From positions 806,001-870,000 of the forward strand of contig NZ_BTTW01000001.1 in NCBI RefSeq assembly GCF_036245865.1: DNA of 64,000 bases, in the 5' to 3' direction. Below, in pieces: positions 52,044-60,435 of the stretch (its first letter is position 1; the number at the start of each line of letters is the position of its first letter). The notes beneath the pieces are model-generated. The model saw only the letters and a program-made list of their open reading frames with translations. It was not told the origin of the DNA and searched no databases. The translations under genes were made by a program, and so were the position numbers. Source of the stretch: Corallococcus caeni. Its GTDB lineage: Bacteria > Myxococcota > Myxococcia > Myxococcales > Myxococcaceae.

Positions 52044-53210
52044 TCAACCTCCCGCCCGGCGCGCGAGCGTCCGACGGGCCCACCCTTGGAGTTGCTCGTT
52101 GCTCAATAGCTCACGCACCTTGCGATAGGTAGCGAAGGCCACGCGGCCCCGCCACTCAGGAGACAGTTGAACGGCGTCGTGCCGGTGGATCTCCCGGGGG
52201 CCCCAGCGCAGCTTTGAAACATCCCTCCCGGACGACAGGTGGGCGAACTTGAGCCCCTGGGCGATGGCGTACTGGAGGGCCTCCGCCACGGTGGTGGTCA
52301 TCACGCTGTAGTCGCTCCAGCGGGGCAGATAGCCGGAGTAGTAGAGATACAGCGTGTCGCCCAGCACGAAGCCCACGCGGGTGGCGACCACCGCCCCGCC
52401 GATACACAGTTGAAACACCCGCACGGCGTCCTGCCGGGCGAGCTCCTGGCACAGGGCCGTCAGGAAGTCCCGGGCCTGCGCCGAGCTGAACACGTCGCGG
52501 TGACGCACGCCCGCGTCCTGCGCCTGCGCGCGGGCCTGGTGAAGCTGGAAGAACCTGGTGAGCGCCGGGGCGACCTCCTCCGGCGTGCGCGCGACCTGGA
52601 AGGTGAAGGAGAGCCCGTCGCGCTTGAGCGAGTTGTAGCACTTGCGCAGCGACTCCTTGATGTTGCGCGAGCGGCCCGCCTTGAACGCCTCCCACGTGGG
52701 CGCGAGCTGCAGCACGTACGCGGGCACCTCGTGCAGCGGCGTGAGCGGCGACATCCGGGACAGCTCCCCCGCCGCGGGACCCTGCAGGTCCAGCCCGCTC
52801 CAGAGGATCCAATCCCACTCCGACGCGTGCGCGCGCAGGTGGCGCGTGACGGCCGCGAAGGCGGGGGCCTCCAGCTCCGGCGCGCAGATGAGCCCGCGCA
52901 GCTCCGTGACGTTGGGGTCCGCGCCCAGGAGCTGGAGCACGCGGAAGCGCACGGGCCCGGAGCCCGGGCGCTCCGTGAGAATGAGCGGCGCCACGGCGCG
53001 CAAGGCTCCATCCGCGCTCCGCAGCGCGAGCACGCGGAGGTGGTCGCGCACGCTGCGGCGCCGCTCCTGGAAGTGGCGCCACCAGGTGACGTTCCACTCC
53101 CAGGTGGCGAAGGGCAGCCCCTGCCCCACCCGCGCCGCCAGCGCCCGCCACTCCGGGCCCAGCGCGTGGAGCCCCTCCACCGTGTCCACCTGTTCGACGG
53201 TGAGGCGCAT
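52044..53210 (-). CDS. FemAB/CelD-like GNAT acyltransferase
   Basis: 388 residues from the ATG that overlaps the stop of the upstream GT2 gene. The N-terminal GNAT-like domain has LPFATWEWNVTWWRHFQE, then LAPTWEAFKAGRSRNIKESL; the C-terminal domain has LCIGGAVVATRVGFVLGDTLYLYYSGYLPRW and EALQYAIAQGLKFAHLSSGR. This layout is that of the Acetyltransf_6/CelD/FemAB-like superfamily often found in polysaccharide export or modification loci. It would move an acyl or aminoacyl group onto a sugar or peptide acceptor; substrate unknown. Coupled translation with the GT2 supports a shared pathway. Confidence 0.8.
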   Translation of the reverse strand: MRLTVEQVDTVEGLHALGPEWRALAARVGQGLPFATWEWNVTWWRHFQERRRSVRDHLRVLALRSADGALRAVAPLILTERPGSGPVRFRVLQLLGADPNVTELRGLICAPELEAPAFAAVTRHLRAHASEWDWILWSGLDLQGPAAGELSRMSPLTPLHEVPAYVLQLAPTWEAFKAGRSRNIKESLRKCYNSLKRDGLSFTFQVARTPEEVAPALTRFFQLHQARAQAQDAGVRHRDVFSSAQARDFLTALCQELARQDAVRVFQLCIGGAVVATRVGFVLGDTLYLYYSGYLPRWSDYSVMTTTVAEALQYAIAQGLKFAHLSSGRDVSKLRWGPREIHRHDAVQLSPEWRGRVAFATYRKVRELLSNEQLQGWARRTLARRAGG

Positions 53211-54025
53211 CAGAGCCACCGCAGGACGGTGCGGGTGGCGAGCTTCAGCGCGGTGTGCTCCGCCGCGCCCCACTCCCGCCGGTAGCGTTCGTGGATGAGC
53301 CGGTACGCGCTCGCCGCCTTGCTGGCGTCGCGCTCGTTGTGCATCAGCGACGGCGCGCCGGTGCGGTACTCCAGCACCACGCGGTCCAGGAACACCGCGC
53401 CCGCGCGGCGGATGGCGCGCAGGTAGAAGTCCACGTCCTCCACCAGCGGCAGCCGCGTGTCGTAGCCGCCGACGCGCGGCAGCAGCTCCCGGCGGATGAG
53501 GCACGCGGAGTTCACCAGCACCGTGGGGCGGAACAGCATGTTCGCCACCATCCAGCGCCGCGACCCCAGGCGCTGCGCCACGCGCGCCCGGCGCGCCGCG
53601 TCCTCGAAGTAGGCCGTCTGACGGGCCAGCACCCCGGCGTCCTCTCCAAAGGGCGCCACGCGGCCAAAGGCCACCCCCCGGTCCGGATGCGCGTCGAGCG
53701 CCTGCATCAGCGCCCGGTAGGCCCCCGGCGCCGCGCGGTCGTCGTCGTCCAGGAAGTGCAGGTAGCGGCCGGTGGTGAGCGGCCAGCCCTCGTTGCGCAC
53801 CGTGGCGGGGTTGCCGCCGGTGGGCACGTCGCGCTTCACGTAGCGCACGCGCGCGTCCCCGAGCGCCAGGACGGGCTCCCGCGCGGAGCCCTCCGGACTG
53901 TCGTCCAGCACCAGCACCTCCACGCGCACGCCCTCGTCCGCCTGGGACAGCGCGCTCTTCACGGCCTCCACCACGAGCGCCGGACGGCGGAAGGTGGGCA
54001 CCACCACGGAGACCTCAGGCGTCAT
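53210..54025 (-). CDS. GT2-family glycosyltransferase (paralogue of the gene at 56475)
   Basis: 271 residues, GT-A fold. SVVVPTFRRPALVVEAVKSA opens the Rossmann part; VLVLDDSPEGSAR and GRYLHFLDDDDRAAPGAYRA carry the DxD metal site; VNSACLIRRELLPRVGGYD and LVEDVDFYLRAIRR give the ED acceptor-side catalytic motif. No membrane helix. Clearly related to the protein at 56475 along its length, with shared blocks such as ARVRYVKRDVP/SRVRYIQQEVP and VNSAC. First gene of the leftward glycosylation operon. Confidence 0.92.
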   Translation of the reverse strand: MTPEVSVVVPTFRRPALVVEAVKSALSQADEGVRVEVLVLDDSPEGSAREPVLALGDARVRYVKRDVPTGGNPATVRNEGWPLTTGRYLHFLDDDDRAAPGAYRALMQALDAHPDRGVAFGRVAPFGEDAGVLARQTAYFEDAARRARVAQRLGSRRWMVANMLFRPTVLVNSACLIRRELLPRVGGYDTRLPLVEDVDFYLRAIRRAGAVFLDRVVLEYRTGAPSLMHNERDASKAASAYRLIHERYRREWGAAEHTALKLATRTVLRWL

Positions 54026-54160
54026 CTCGGCACCTCCAGCCAGGGCACCCCCATGTGCGCCTGGCGAGGCAGGGCTCGGGCCCCACTGCTTGGGGGCTCA
54101 ACGAGCCCGGGGCCTCCTGCCGTGCACTGGACTCCGGGTATAGGCTCACAATCCATCCTC

Positions 54161-55060
54161 GTGAAGAAACCCAACCATCCCCGCCCCGCCCGCCTCATCG
54201 CGCTCGCCCTCGTGGGCGTGCTCGCGGTGGTGGCCGTCATCGCGTACCGCAACGTCCGCACCGCCCGCGCCGTCTTGCACCCCGCGCGCCAGCCGCTGAA
54301 GCCCGTGGCGGAAGGCGCGCTCGCGGAGCGCACGAACGTGGCGCTGCGCACGCGTGACGGGCTGACGCTGCGCGGCTGGTACCTGCCCTCGCGCAACCAC
54401 GCGGCGGTGGTGGTGATGCACGGCTTCGCTGAGAACCGCACGCAGATGCTCTTCGAGGCGGAGGTGCTCTCCCGCGCGGGCTACGGCGTGCTGCTCTTCG
54501 ACTCGCGCGGCCACGGCGAGAGCGAGGGCGACCTGGTGACGTGGGGCGACCGCGAGCGCGAGGACCTGCGCGCGGCGGTGGACTTCGTCTCACACCGCGA
54601 CGACGTGGACCCCTCACGCCTGGGCGTGCTGGGCTTCTCCATGGGCGGCACCACCGCGATGCTGGAGGCGCTGGAGGATGACCGCCTCAAGGCGGTGGCC
54701 GCCGCGGGCGCGTACCCGTCGCTGGAGGCGGACACGCGCTACAGCTACGGCAAGTGGGGGCCGCTGAGCTCCCAGCCGGTGCTCTGGACGATGCGCCTGT
54801 CCGGCGTGGACGTGGACGCGGTGGACCCCATGAAGCGCCTGTGTGACTTGAAGGGCCGGCCGCTGCTGCTGATCAACGGCGACGTCGACGCGTACGCACC
54901 CGCGTTCCTCCAGGACGCGCTGTTCCAGGCCGCGTGCGAACCCAAGTCCTACTGGGTGGTGCCCGGCGCGCACCACGGCGAGTACGCGAAGAAGGCCCCG
55001 GAGGAGTACGCGCACCGCCTGCGCGCCTTCTTCGACGCGGCGCTGCTCAGCGGCTCCTGA
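54161..55060 (+). CDS. Membrane-anchored alpha/beta hydrolase
   Basis: 299 residues from a GTG giving VKKPNHPRPARLIALAL. One N-terminal membrane helix (LIALALVGVLAVVAVIAY), then an alpha/beta hydrolase: AAVVVMHGFAENRTQM (oxyanion HGF), GVLLFDSRGHGESEGD, LGVLGFSMGGTTAML (nucleophile Ser in GFSMGG), INGDVDAYAP (acid) and VPGAHHGEYA (catalytic His). Probably an inner-membrane, periplasm-facing esterase, lipase or peptidase; substrate unknown. A TATAGG box lies 16 nt before the start. The 3' end overlaps the convergent bpt gene by 14 nt. Confidence 0.85.
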   Translation: MKKPNHPRPARLIALALVGVLAVVAVIAYRNVRTARAVLHPARQPLKPVAEGALAERTNVALRTRDGLTLRGWYLPSRNHAAVVVMHGFAENRTQMLFEAEVLSRAGYGVLLFDSRGHGESEGDLVTWGDREREDLRAAVDFVSHRDDVDPSRLGVLGFSMGGTTAMLEALEDDRLKAVAAAGAYPSLEADTRYSYGKWGPLSSQPVLWTMRLSGVDVDAVDPMKRLCDLKGRPLLLINGDVDAYAPAFLQDALFQAACEPKSYWVVPGAHHGEYAKKAPEEYAHRLRAFFDAALLSGS

Positions 55061-55844
55061 CCGCCTCCGGCCCCACGGGCGCTGGCGCGTCAGGCGCTGG
55101 CGCGTCGGGCGCGGCGCGCCACTCCGGCGGCGCGTCCAGCGCGGGGCGGCCCTCCAGCAGCTCGTGCGGACGGAAGCCGGCCTTGTAGCGCAGCGAGTCG
55201 CACGCGAGCACGCGGTAGCCCAGGTACACGTAGGGGATGCCCCGCTCGCGCGCCAGCTCCACCTGGAACAGCACGCTCGCCTTGCCCAGCGACAGCCGCG
55301 CGTAGGCGGGGTCGTAGAAGAAGTACACCGCGCTCCACGCGTGCGGCGTCTCGTCGCACAGGCCCAGCCCCACCAGCTTCGGGCCCGCCGGGTCGCTGTC
55401 GTCGTACCAGGCCACCTCGCGCGCGGACGGGTGCGGGAAGGCGAACTGGAGCGAGTACTCCCGCGCGCCCAGCTCGGACGCCTCCCACTCGCGCGACGCC
55501 TCCCGCTCCGCGTGCCACGCGCGGTACAGGGCCAGACGCTCCTCGTCCACGCGCGGCGGGCCCACCTCCACGCGCAGGTGCGCGCACGCGGCGCGGGCCC
55601 GGCGCTGGCTGCGGTTGGGCGTGAAGCCCGCCACCGGCACGCGCAGGGACACGCACTCGTTGCACGCCGCGCACGCGGGCCGGAAGTACTGCGGTCCGAA
55701 CCGGCGCCAGCCGCGCACGAGCAGGTGCTCGTACTCCTGCGCCGTGACGTTGCGCATCAGCAACGTCTCCAGGGACGCCTCCCGGTCCGGCAGGTAGCTG
55801 CACGGGCGCGGGGGTTCGACTTCATGTGCCAGCAGGACGGCCAT
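55047..55844 (-). CDS. bpt: Aspartate/glutamate leucyltransferase (N-degron transferase)
   Basis: 265 residues from the ATG at 55844 with AGGAAGGGAA as ribosome site. Matches the Bpt/ATE1 family: CSYLPDREASLETLLM, the Cys-rich YFRPACAACNECVSLRVP, YSLQFAFPHPSAREVA, LVGLGLCDETPHAWSAVYFF and YLGYRVLACDSLRYKAGFRP. The enzyme attaches Leu to N-terminal Asp or Glu so that ClpS-ClpAP can degrade the protein. The last 25 residues are Pro/Asp/Ala repeats (PDAPAPDAPAP), encoded by a short direct DNA repeat (GGCGCTGGCGCGTC twice), an unusual tail for the family. Confidence 0.92.
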   Translation of the reverse strand: MAVLLAHEVEPPRPCSYLPDREASLETLLMRNVTAQEYEHLLVRGWRRFGPQYFRPACAACNECVSLRVPVAGFTPNRSQRRARAACAHLRVEVGPPRVDEERLALYRAWHAEREASREWEASELGAREYSLQFAFPHPSAREVAWYDDSDPAGPKLVGLGLCDETPHAWSAVYFFYDPAYARLSLGKASVLFQVELARERGIPYVYLGYRVLACDSLRYKAGFRPHELLEGRPALDAPPEWRAAPDAPAPDAPAPVGPEAVRSR

Positions 55845-56020
55845 CGGTGTTCCCTTCCTGTCGGCCCCGGGCTCGCGCGTCAAGCCATGCCTGCCCGGCT
55901 GGCGACCCACCCTCCGTCGGAAACGACCCGGCTGCGTGGGCCGTTTCGTACCAACAGGTGGCACAACGGCTGCAAGCCTCGGGGTGTAGCCGAACCGCTT
56001 GCGGAAGAGGATGGACGCAC

Positions 56021-56191
56021 ATGGCCCGCGAGGAACTGCATCCTGGATGGCTGCCGCTGGAACCGGAGGAGGCCGACGGTCCCCTCTGGAGCGACGCGTT
56101 CGTCGAGGAGGATGACGCCTCGCTCCAGGCCGCCGAGGCCGACGTCGTGGACGACCTGGACGCGTTCGACTTCGCCATCGCCAGCTTCTGA
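56021..56191 (+). CDS. Small acidic protein, 56 residues, unknown
   Basis: Begins MAREELHPGWLPLEPEEAD and ends DDLDAFDFAIASF; strongly acidic with no Lys and a single Arg. The ATG has GAAGAGGATGG upstream as a ribosome site, and third positions are mostly G/C, so I take it as a real small gene. No signal peptide or membrane helix. It is divergent from bpt and stands alone; such acidic peptides may be protein-binding or regulatory, but nothing here shows a partner. Confidence 0.5.
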   Translation: MAREELHPGWLPLEPEEADGPLWSDAFVEEDDASLQAAEADVVDDLDAFDFAIASF

Positions 56192-56219
56192 AAGGCCGTG
56201 GGCAGGCGGCCACGGTGCG

Positions 56220-56281
56220 GCAAATCTGTCGCGATCCGACTGCAAGTCTTGCCGGTCCGCCTGCAGATATTGCCGGTCCGC
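56220..56281. repeat. Three degenerate 21-22-nt tandem repeats
   Basis: Units start at about 56220 (GCAAATCTGTCGCGATCCGA), 56242 (GCAAGTCTTGCCGGTCCGCC) and 56263 (GCAGATATTGCCGGTCCGCG). The second and third are closest. The period of about two helical turns and the position in the 283-nt gap upstream of the GT2 gene at 56475 suggest repeated protein-binding sites, but the copies are few and diverged. Confidence 0.4.
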
Positions 56282-56459
56282 GCCCCTGAAGGGGCCGTAG
56301 AAACTTCCGAGAAATCGCGAGAGGGCCCGCCGCGTTCGCTTGCCCGGACAGCAGGCGGGTAGCCCCGGACACAGGGGCGGATGAGATGCCCCCCGGGGTG
56401 GTGGAATGCCTCGCGGGCGGGGAGGCCCGGCTGGCTTCTCAGTCGTGGGGCGCCCCCGG

Positions 56460-56465
56460 TATAAA
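56460..56465 (+). promoter_or_regulatory. TATAAA -10 box directly before the GT2 start
   Basis: TATAAA ends 9 nt before the ATG at 56475, and there is no Shine-Dalgarno sequence between them. If this is the -10, the transcript would start at or just before the ATG and be leaderless. No good -35 is present. Confidence 0.35.
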
Positions 56466-56474
56466 CGCCGGCCT

Positions 56475-57335
56475 ATGTCCTCAATCGACGTCTCGGTCGT
56501 GATGCCCACCTACAAGCGCGAGAAGGAGGTGGTGGAGGCCATCCACTCCGCGCTGCGTCAAGAAGGCGTCCAGGTGGAGGTGCTCGTCCTGGACGACTCG
56601 GCGGAGGGCACGGCGCGCGACGCGGTGCAGGGCCTTGGCGACTCGCGCGTGCGCTACATCCAGCAGGAGGTGCCGTCGAAGGGGCGCCCCGCGCTGGTGC
56701 GCAACCACGGCGCCACGCTGGCGAAGGGCCGCTACCTGCACTTCCTGGACGACGACGACACGCTCGCCGAAGGCGCGCTCAAGGCGATGGTGACGGCGCT
56801 GGACGCGCGCCCGGACGCGGGCGTGGCGGTGGGCTGGGTGGTGCCCTTCAGCGAGGACCCGGAGTGGCTGGAGGACAAGAGCAGCTACTTCGAGCGGGTC
56901 GCGAAGGTGGGGGCCACCACGCCCAACAGCGCGTGGACGGTGGCGCACATCCTGTTCCTGGGCACGCTGTACGTGAACTCCGCGTGCATGGTGCGCCGCG
57001 AGTACTTCCAGCCGCTGGGCGGGTTCGACCCCAACATCCCCGTCTACGAGGACGTGGACTTCTACATGCGCGGCATCCGCCGCTACGGCCACGTCTACGT
57101 GAACCGGCCCATCCTCAACTACCGCGTGGGCAAGCCGTCGCTGATGAACGACCTGGGCAAGACGGGCGCGAAGGTGGAGAAGTCCGTGGCGGAGTCCAAC
57201 GCCATCATCCACAACAAGTACCGGCGCGAGCACGGGGAGCTGGAGTACCGGCTCCTGCAGGTGGCCACGCGCGCGCTGAAGGGCCGCTTCGGCCTCACGC
57301 GCTATCTCCCCCTCAAGCTGCCTGGCGTCTCCTGA
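56475..57335 (+). CDS. GT2-family glycosyltransferase
   Basis: 286 residues, GT-A fold, paralogue of the protein at 53210. SVVMPTYKREKEVVEAIHSA, VLVLDDSAEGTAR, GRYLHFLDDDDTLAEGALKA (DxD metal site), VNSACMVRREYFQPLGGFD, VYEDVDFYMRGIRRYG (ED motif). No membrane helix. Fourteen nt separate it from the PLP-enzyme gene, so the two are very likely co-transcribed. Possibly leaderless (see the TATAAA box). Confidence 0.92.
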   Translation: MSSIDVSVVMPTYKREKEVVEAIHSALRQEGVQVEVLVLDDSAEGTARDAVQGLGDSRVRYIQQEVPSKGRPALVRNHGATLAKGRYLHFLDDDDTLAEGALKAMVTALDARPDAGVAVGWVVPFSEDPEWLEDKSSYFERVAKVGATTPNSAWTVAHILFLGTLYVNSACMVRREYFQPLGGFDPNIPVYEDVDFYMRGIRRYGHVYVNRPILNYRVGKPSLMNDLGKTGAKVEKSVAESNAIIHNKYRREHGELEYRLLQVATRALKGRFGLTRYLPLKLPGVS

Positions 57336-57349
57336 AAGGGCCCCTCACC

Positions 57350-58795
57350 GTGAGCCTGCGTCGTCGTCTCGTTGGAACCGCCAAGCGGCAGTTGAAGCAG
57401 ACCCTGGGGCCCGTCGTGCAGCGCGCGATGGCCCCCGCGCGTGCCTTCCTCCCCCCGGAGACCTGGAGCCTGGAGTCGCGCGCCGGCCAGGGCCTCTTCC
57501 TGGAGGGCGTGTCGCTGTCGCGGCTCGCGAGCGAGTACGGCTCGCCGCTGCACGTGGTGCACATGGCGGCGCTGCACCGCAACGCGGACGCGTTCCAGGC
57601 CGTGCCCCCGGGCGCGGCGGGCGGCTGCGAGGTGTACTACTCGTACAAGACCAACCCCGTGCCGGGCGTGCTGTCCGCGCTGCACGCGCGCGGCGTGGGC
57701 GCGGAGGTCATCTCCGCCTACGAGCTGTGGCTCGCGCTCAAGCTGGGCGTGGCGCCGGAGCGCATCGTCTACAACGGCCCGGTGAAGTCGGACGCGTCCA
57801 TCCGCGAGTCCATCACCCGGGGCATCGGCCTGCTGGCCGCGAACCACCGCGAGGAGCTGGACGTCTTCTCACGCCACGCGGCGGAGCTGGGCAAGCGCCC
57901 GCGCGTGGCCGTGCGGGTGACGACGGCCACGGGCTGGACGTCGCAGTTCGGCACGCCCATCGCGGGAGGCCAGGCGCTGGCGGCGTACCGGCAGGCGCTC
58001 TCCGCGGGCACGCTGGACGTGGTGGGCCTGCACGCGCACCGGGGCGAGCTGATCCGCACGGAGGGCGAGCTGGAGGGCTTCGTCGGCTCGGTGCTGGACT
58101 TCGCGGATGAGCTGCACCGTGAGCTGGGGCTGGACCTGGAGGTGCTGGACCTGGGCGGAAGCCTCTGCACGCCGACGGTGGAGCACATCGAGCAGCGGGA
58201 CTGGCGGCTCAACCTCACCTTCCAGCGCGACCTGCCCGCGCCGGACTTCGCGGCGGCGCTCTCCATCGAGCGGTACGTGGCGAAGGTGGTGTCGCAGGTG
58301 GAGGCGCACTACGCGAAGCAGGGCCGCAAGCGTCCGCGCATCTTCCTGGAGCCGGGCCGCGCGATGACGGGCAACACGCAGCTGCTGCTGGGCCGGGTGC
58401 ACGCGCTCAAGGAGGGCGGCGAGCGGACGTGGGCGGTGCTCGACATGGGCATCAACCACGCCGAATGCGTGCGCAACGAGTACCACCAGCTCTTCCACGT
58501 CGAGCGCCCGGCCGCGTCCGCGCACCGCGCGTACACGGTGGTGGGTCCCATCTGCACGCCGGGCGACACGCTGTACCACGCGGTGCGGCTGCCGGAGCTG
58601 AAGGTGGGCGACACGCTGGCCATCATGGACGCGGGCGCGTACTTCGTGCCCTTCGGCACGTCCTTCTCCTTCCCGCAGCCGGCCATCGTGGGCGTGGAGG
58701 GCGGGAAGGTGCGGCTCTTGCGCCGGGCGGAGACGCACGAGGACCTGGTGACGTTCGACGACCCGGTCCCCGCGGCCCCTCGCGCCGCGGGCTGA
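57350..58795 (+). CDS. Fold-III PLP-dependent decarboxylase-like enzyme (LysA/ornithine-DC family)
   Basis: 481 residues from a GTG. The first 55 residues are a basic, helical extension not needed for the fold. The PLP lysine is in CEVYYSYKTNPVPGVLSALH; then VGAEVISAYELWLALKLGV, GLHAHRGELIR (the family's GLHxHIGS is changed), EVLDLGGSLCTP, IFLEPGRAMTGNTQ, and VVGPICTPGDTLYHAVRLP with the second-site Cys/Asp, and MDAGAYFVPFGTSFSF. This is the diaminopimelate/ornithine/carboxynorspermidine decarboxylase group, but substrate-site changes argue against plain LysA. Co-transcribed with a GT2 and opposite an ATP-grasp gene, so it may make an amine or D/L-amino-acid building block for a glycan or peptide. 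Confidence 0.85.
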   Translation: MSLRRRLVGTAKRQLKQTLGPVVQRAMAPARAFLPPETWSLESRAGQGLFLEGVSLSRLASEYGSPLHVVHMAALHRNADAFQAVPPGAAGGCEVYYSYKTNPVPGVLSALHARGVGAEVISAYELWLALKLGVAPERIVYNGPVKSDASIRESITRGIGLLAANHREELDVFSRHAAELGKRPRVAVRVTTATGWTSQFGTPIAGGQALAAYRQALSAGTLDVVGLHAHRGELIRTEGELEGFVGSVLDFADELHRELGLDLEVLDLGGSLCTPTVEHIEQRDWRLNLTFQRDLPAPDFAAALSIERYVAKVVSQVEAHYAKQGRKRPRIFLEPGRAMTGNTQLLLGRVHALKEGGERTWAVLDMGINHAECVRNEYHQLFHVERPAASAHRAYTVVGPICTPGDTLYHAVRLPELKVGDTLAIMDAGAYFVPFGTSFSFPQPAIVGVEGGKVRLLRRAETHEDLVTFDDPVPAAPRAAG

Positions 58796-58801
58796 CGGCC
58801 T

Positions 58802-60121
58802 TCAGCGGTTGAGGACCATCATCCGGAGGAAGGCGCGCGGGTGGCGCGCGGCCCCGTAGGAGATGGTGGCCAGCTCCACCGCCGCGGGCATCATGTCGTC
58901 CCGGTCGATGAGCGGATCCACCGCCGTCTCCTTGTGGGTGTTGAACCACTGCCGCCACTGCCGGGCCTCGTCGGCCGGCAGCGCGCCGGACAGCCGCTGG
59001 AGGTTGAGCAGCATCTCCAGCGCGATGCGGTTGCAGAACACCGCGTCCTCGTGCGCCGCGGCGGCGTCGCGCGCGTCCTCCACCGCGCGCGTGAGCGCGT
59101 CCCGGTCCCCCGTGGCCGCGTGGTACGCGAGCAGCGGCAGGGGCAGCCCGCGCGCGATGTCGAAGCCCATCTGCCCGTAGAAGCGCGGGTTGAAGTCGAT
59201 GAGGAGGTACGAGTCCTTCGTCTGGATGAACTCCACCTCGAAGACGCCGTGGTAGCCCAGCTTCTTGCACAGCCGGGTGAGCCCCGCGACGAGGTCCGGG
59301 CGCAGCGGCGCGGACTCGAAGCAGACGCCCACGCCCAGGCGGCGCGGACGCTGGAGGACCTTCATCGCGGCGCGGGCCTCGAAGAGCTCGCCGGACTCGT
59401 CCACGAAGCCGGAGAGGCTGTAGATGCCCTCCGCGGCCTCCGGGTGGAACTCCTGCACCATGGGGTTCACCACGGCCGGGTCGAACTTCACGAGCATGGG
59501 CGCGTACGTGTCGCGCGCGAACTCGCGGTACTCGCGCGCCAGGTCGTCCGGGGACGACACCGGCTGCCCCTTGCGGTGCGTGGCGTGGAGGATCTGCGTG
59601 GTGGGCTTGAGCAGCACCGGGAAGTTCGCCTCGCGGCGCACCTGCTCCAGGTCCTCCTCCGACTGGGGGAACCAGGTGCGCGGCAGGTGCAGGCCGGCTT
59701 CCGTGCCCAGCTCGTAGAGGCGGCGCTTGTTGAGCAGCCCGTACACCGCGTCCACGCCCGGGTCGTAGAGGTGGAAGAGGTCCTCCAGCTTGGAGCGGTG
59801 CGCGGCGATGAGCCACGCCAGCTCGTCGCTCGTCGGGTAGAGCACGTGCTTGACGGGCTCGCGCAGGCCGAAGTCCACCAGCCACTGGAGGAAGGCCTCC
59901 GGCCGCGACTCCGGCGGGCACTGCACGCGGCGGCTGACGAAGCGCGAGTAGCTGGCCGGCCCCAACCGGCCGGTGTCCGCCACCGTCACGTCCACGCCGT
60001 GGCGGCCCAGACAGCGGGCGGCGGCCAGGGTGCCGTAGAAGTTGGCGGAGAACAGCAACGCGGGGGGGCGGGCCGCGATGGCGGCCGCGGGGGCCTCATC
60101 GGAGAAGGCGGCCTCTTGCAT
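58802..60121 (-). CDS. ATP-grasp superfamily ligase
   Basis: 439 residues from the ATG at 60121, preceded by CTGGAG at good spacing. Carbamoyl-phosphate-synthase-like ATP-grasp: ALLFSANFYGTLAAARCLGR at the N-terminal pre-domain, TYPTSDELAWLIAAHRSKL-like helix (YPTSDELAWLI), NFPVLLKPTTQILHATHRKG (ATP-binding Lys loop), MVQEFHPEAAEGIYSLSGF, and GVFEVEFIQTKDSYLLIDFN / NPRFYGQ (metal-binding Glu...Asn). It forms a carboxylate-amine or related bond using ATP; substrates unknown. The open frame continues upstream to an ATG at 60298 that would add a signal-peptide-like leader (MNRHLLTLLAAGLMASSAVA) and an Arg/Pro-rich spacer. It converges on the PLP-enzyme gene with 6 nt between stops. Confidence 0.88.
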   Translation of the reverse strand: MQEAAFSDEAPAAAIAARPPALLFSANFYGTLAAARCLGRHGVDVTVADTGRLGPASYSRFVSRRVQCPPESRPEAFLQWLVDFGLREPVKHVLYPTSDELAWLIAAHRSKLEDLFHLYDPGVDAVYGLLNKRRLYELGTEAGLHLPRTWFPQSEEDLEQVRREANFPVLLKPTTQILHATHRKGQPVSSPDDLAREYREFARDTYAPMLVKFDPAVVNPMVQEFHPEAAEGIYSLSGFVDESGELFEARAAMKVLQRPRRLGVGVCFESAPLRPDLVAGLTRLCKKLGYHGVFEVEFIQTKDSYLLIDFNPRFYGQMGFDIARGLPLPLLAYHAATGDRDALTRAVEDARDAAAAHEDAVFCNRIALEMLLNLQRLSGALPADEARQWRQWFNTHKETAVDPLIDRDDMMPAAVELATISYGAARHPRAFLRMMVLNR

Positions 60122-60435
60122 CTCATGCTCCAGGTTCGCGGGGTCGGCCTCGCGGCGCGGACGCGCGGAGGAACGACGGGATGGGCGGTGGGGACGCTGC
60201 GCGAGGCGGCCGCCCCCGAGGTCCGGGGTTGACGGGCCGGCGACGGCGGAGCTGGCCATCAGCCCCGCGGCGAGAAGCGTCAGAAGGTGCCTGTTCATGT
60301 CGAGCCGTCTGTCTCCGGCGGTTCGGGGCGCCGCCGGAAACCCAATTCCCGACAGAATACCTTTTCCAGCGCCGCTTGCGACCCGCCCCCCTGTCGATTG
60401 GATCTCCAAGGGGCTGTCTGGGTTCAGGCCCACGT
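60122..60435. other. 314-nt stretch holding the possible N-terminal extension of the ATP-grasp gene
   Basis: If the ATP-grasp gene starts at 60121, this is gene-free. From 60298 down to 60122 on the minus strand, however, the frame stays open with G/C-ending codons and encodes a hydrophobic leader plus an Arg/Ser/Pro-rich linker, so it could be coding. From 60299 to 60435 I see only GC-poor patches (AATACCTTTTCC near 60356) consistent with a promoter region for the minus-strand gene, and no defined terminator. Confidence 0.4.
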
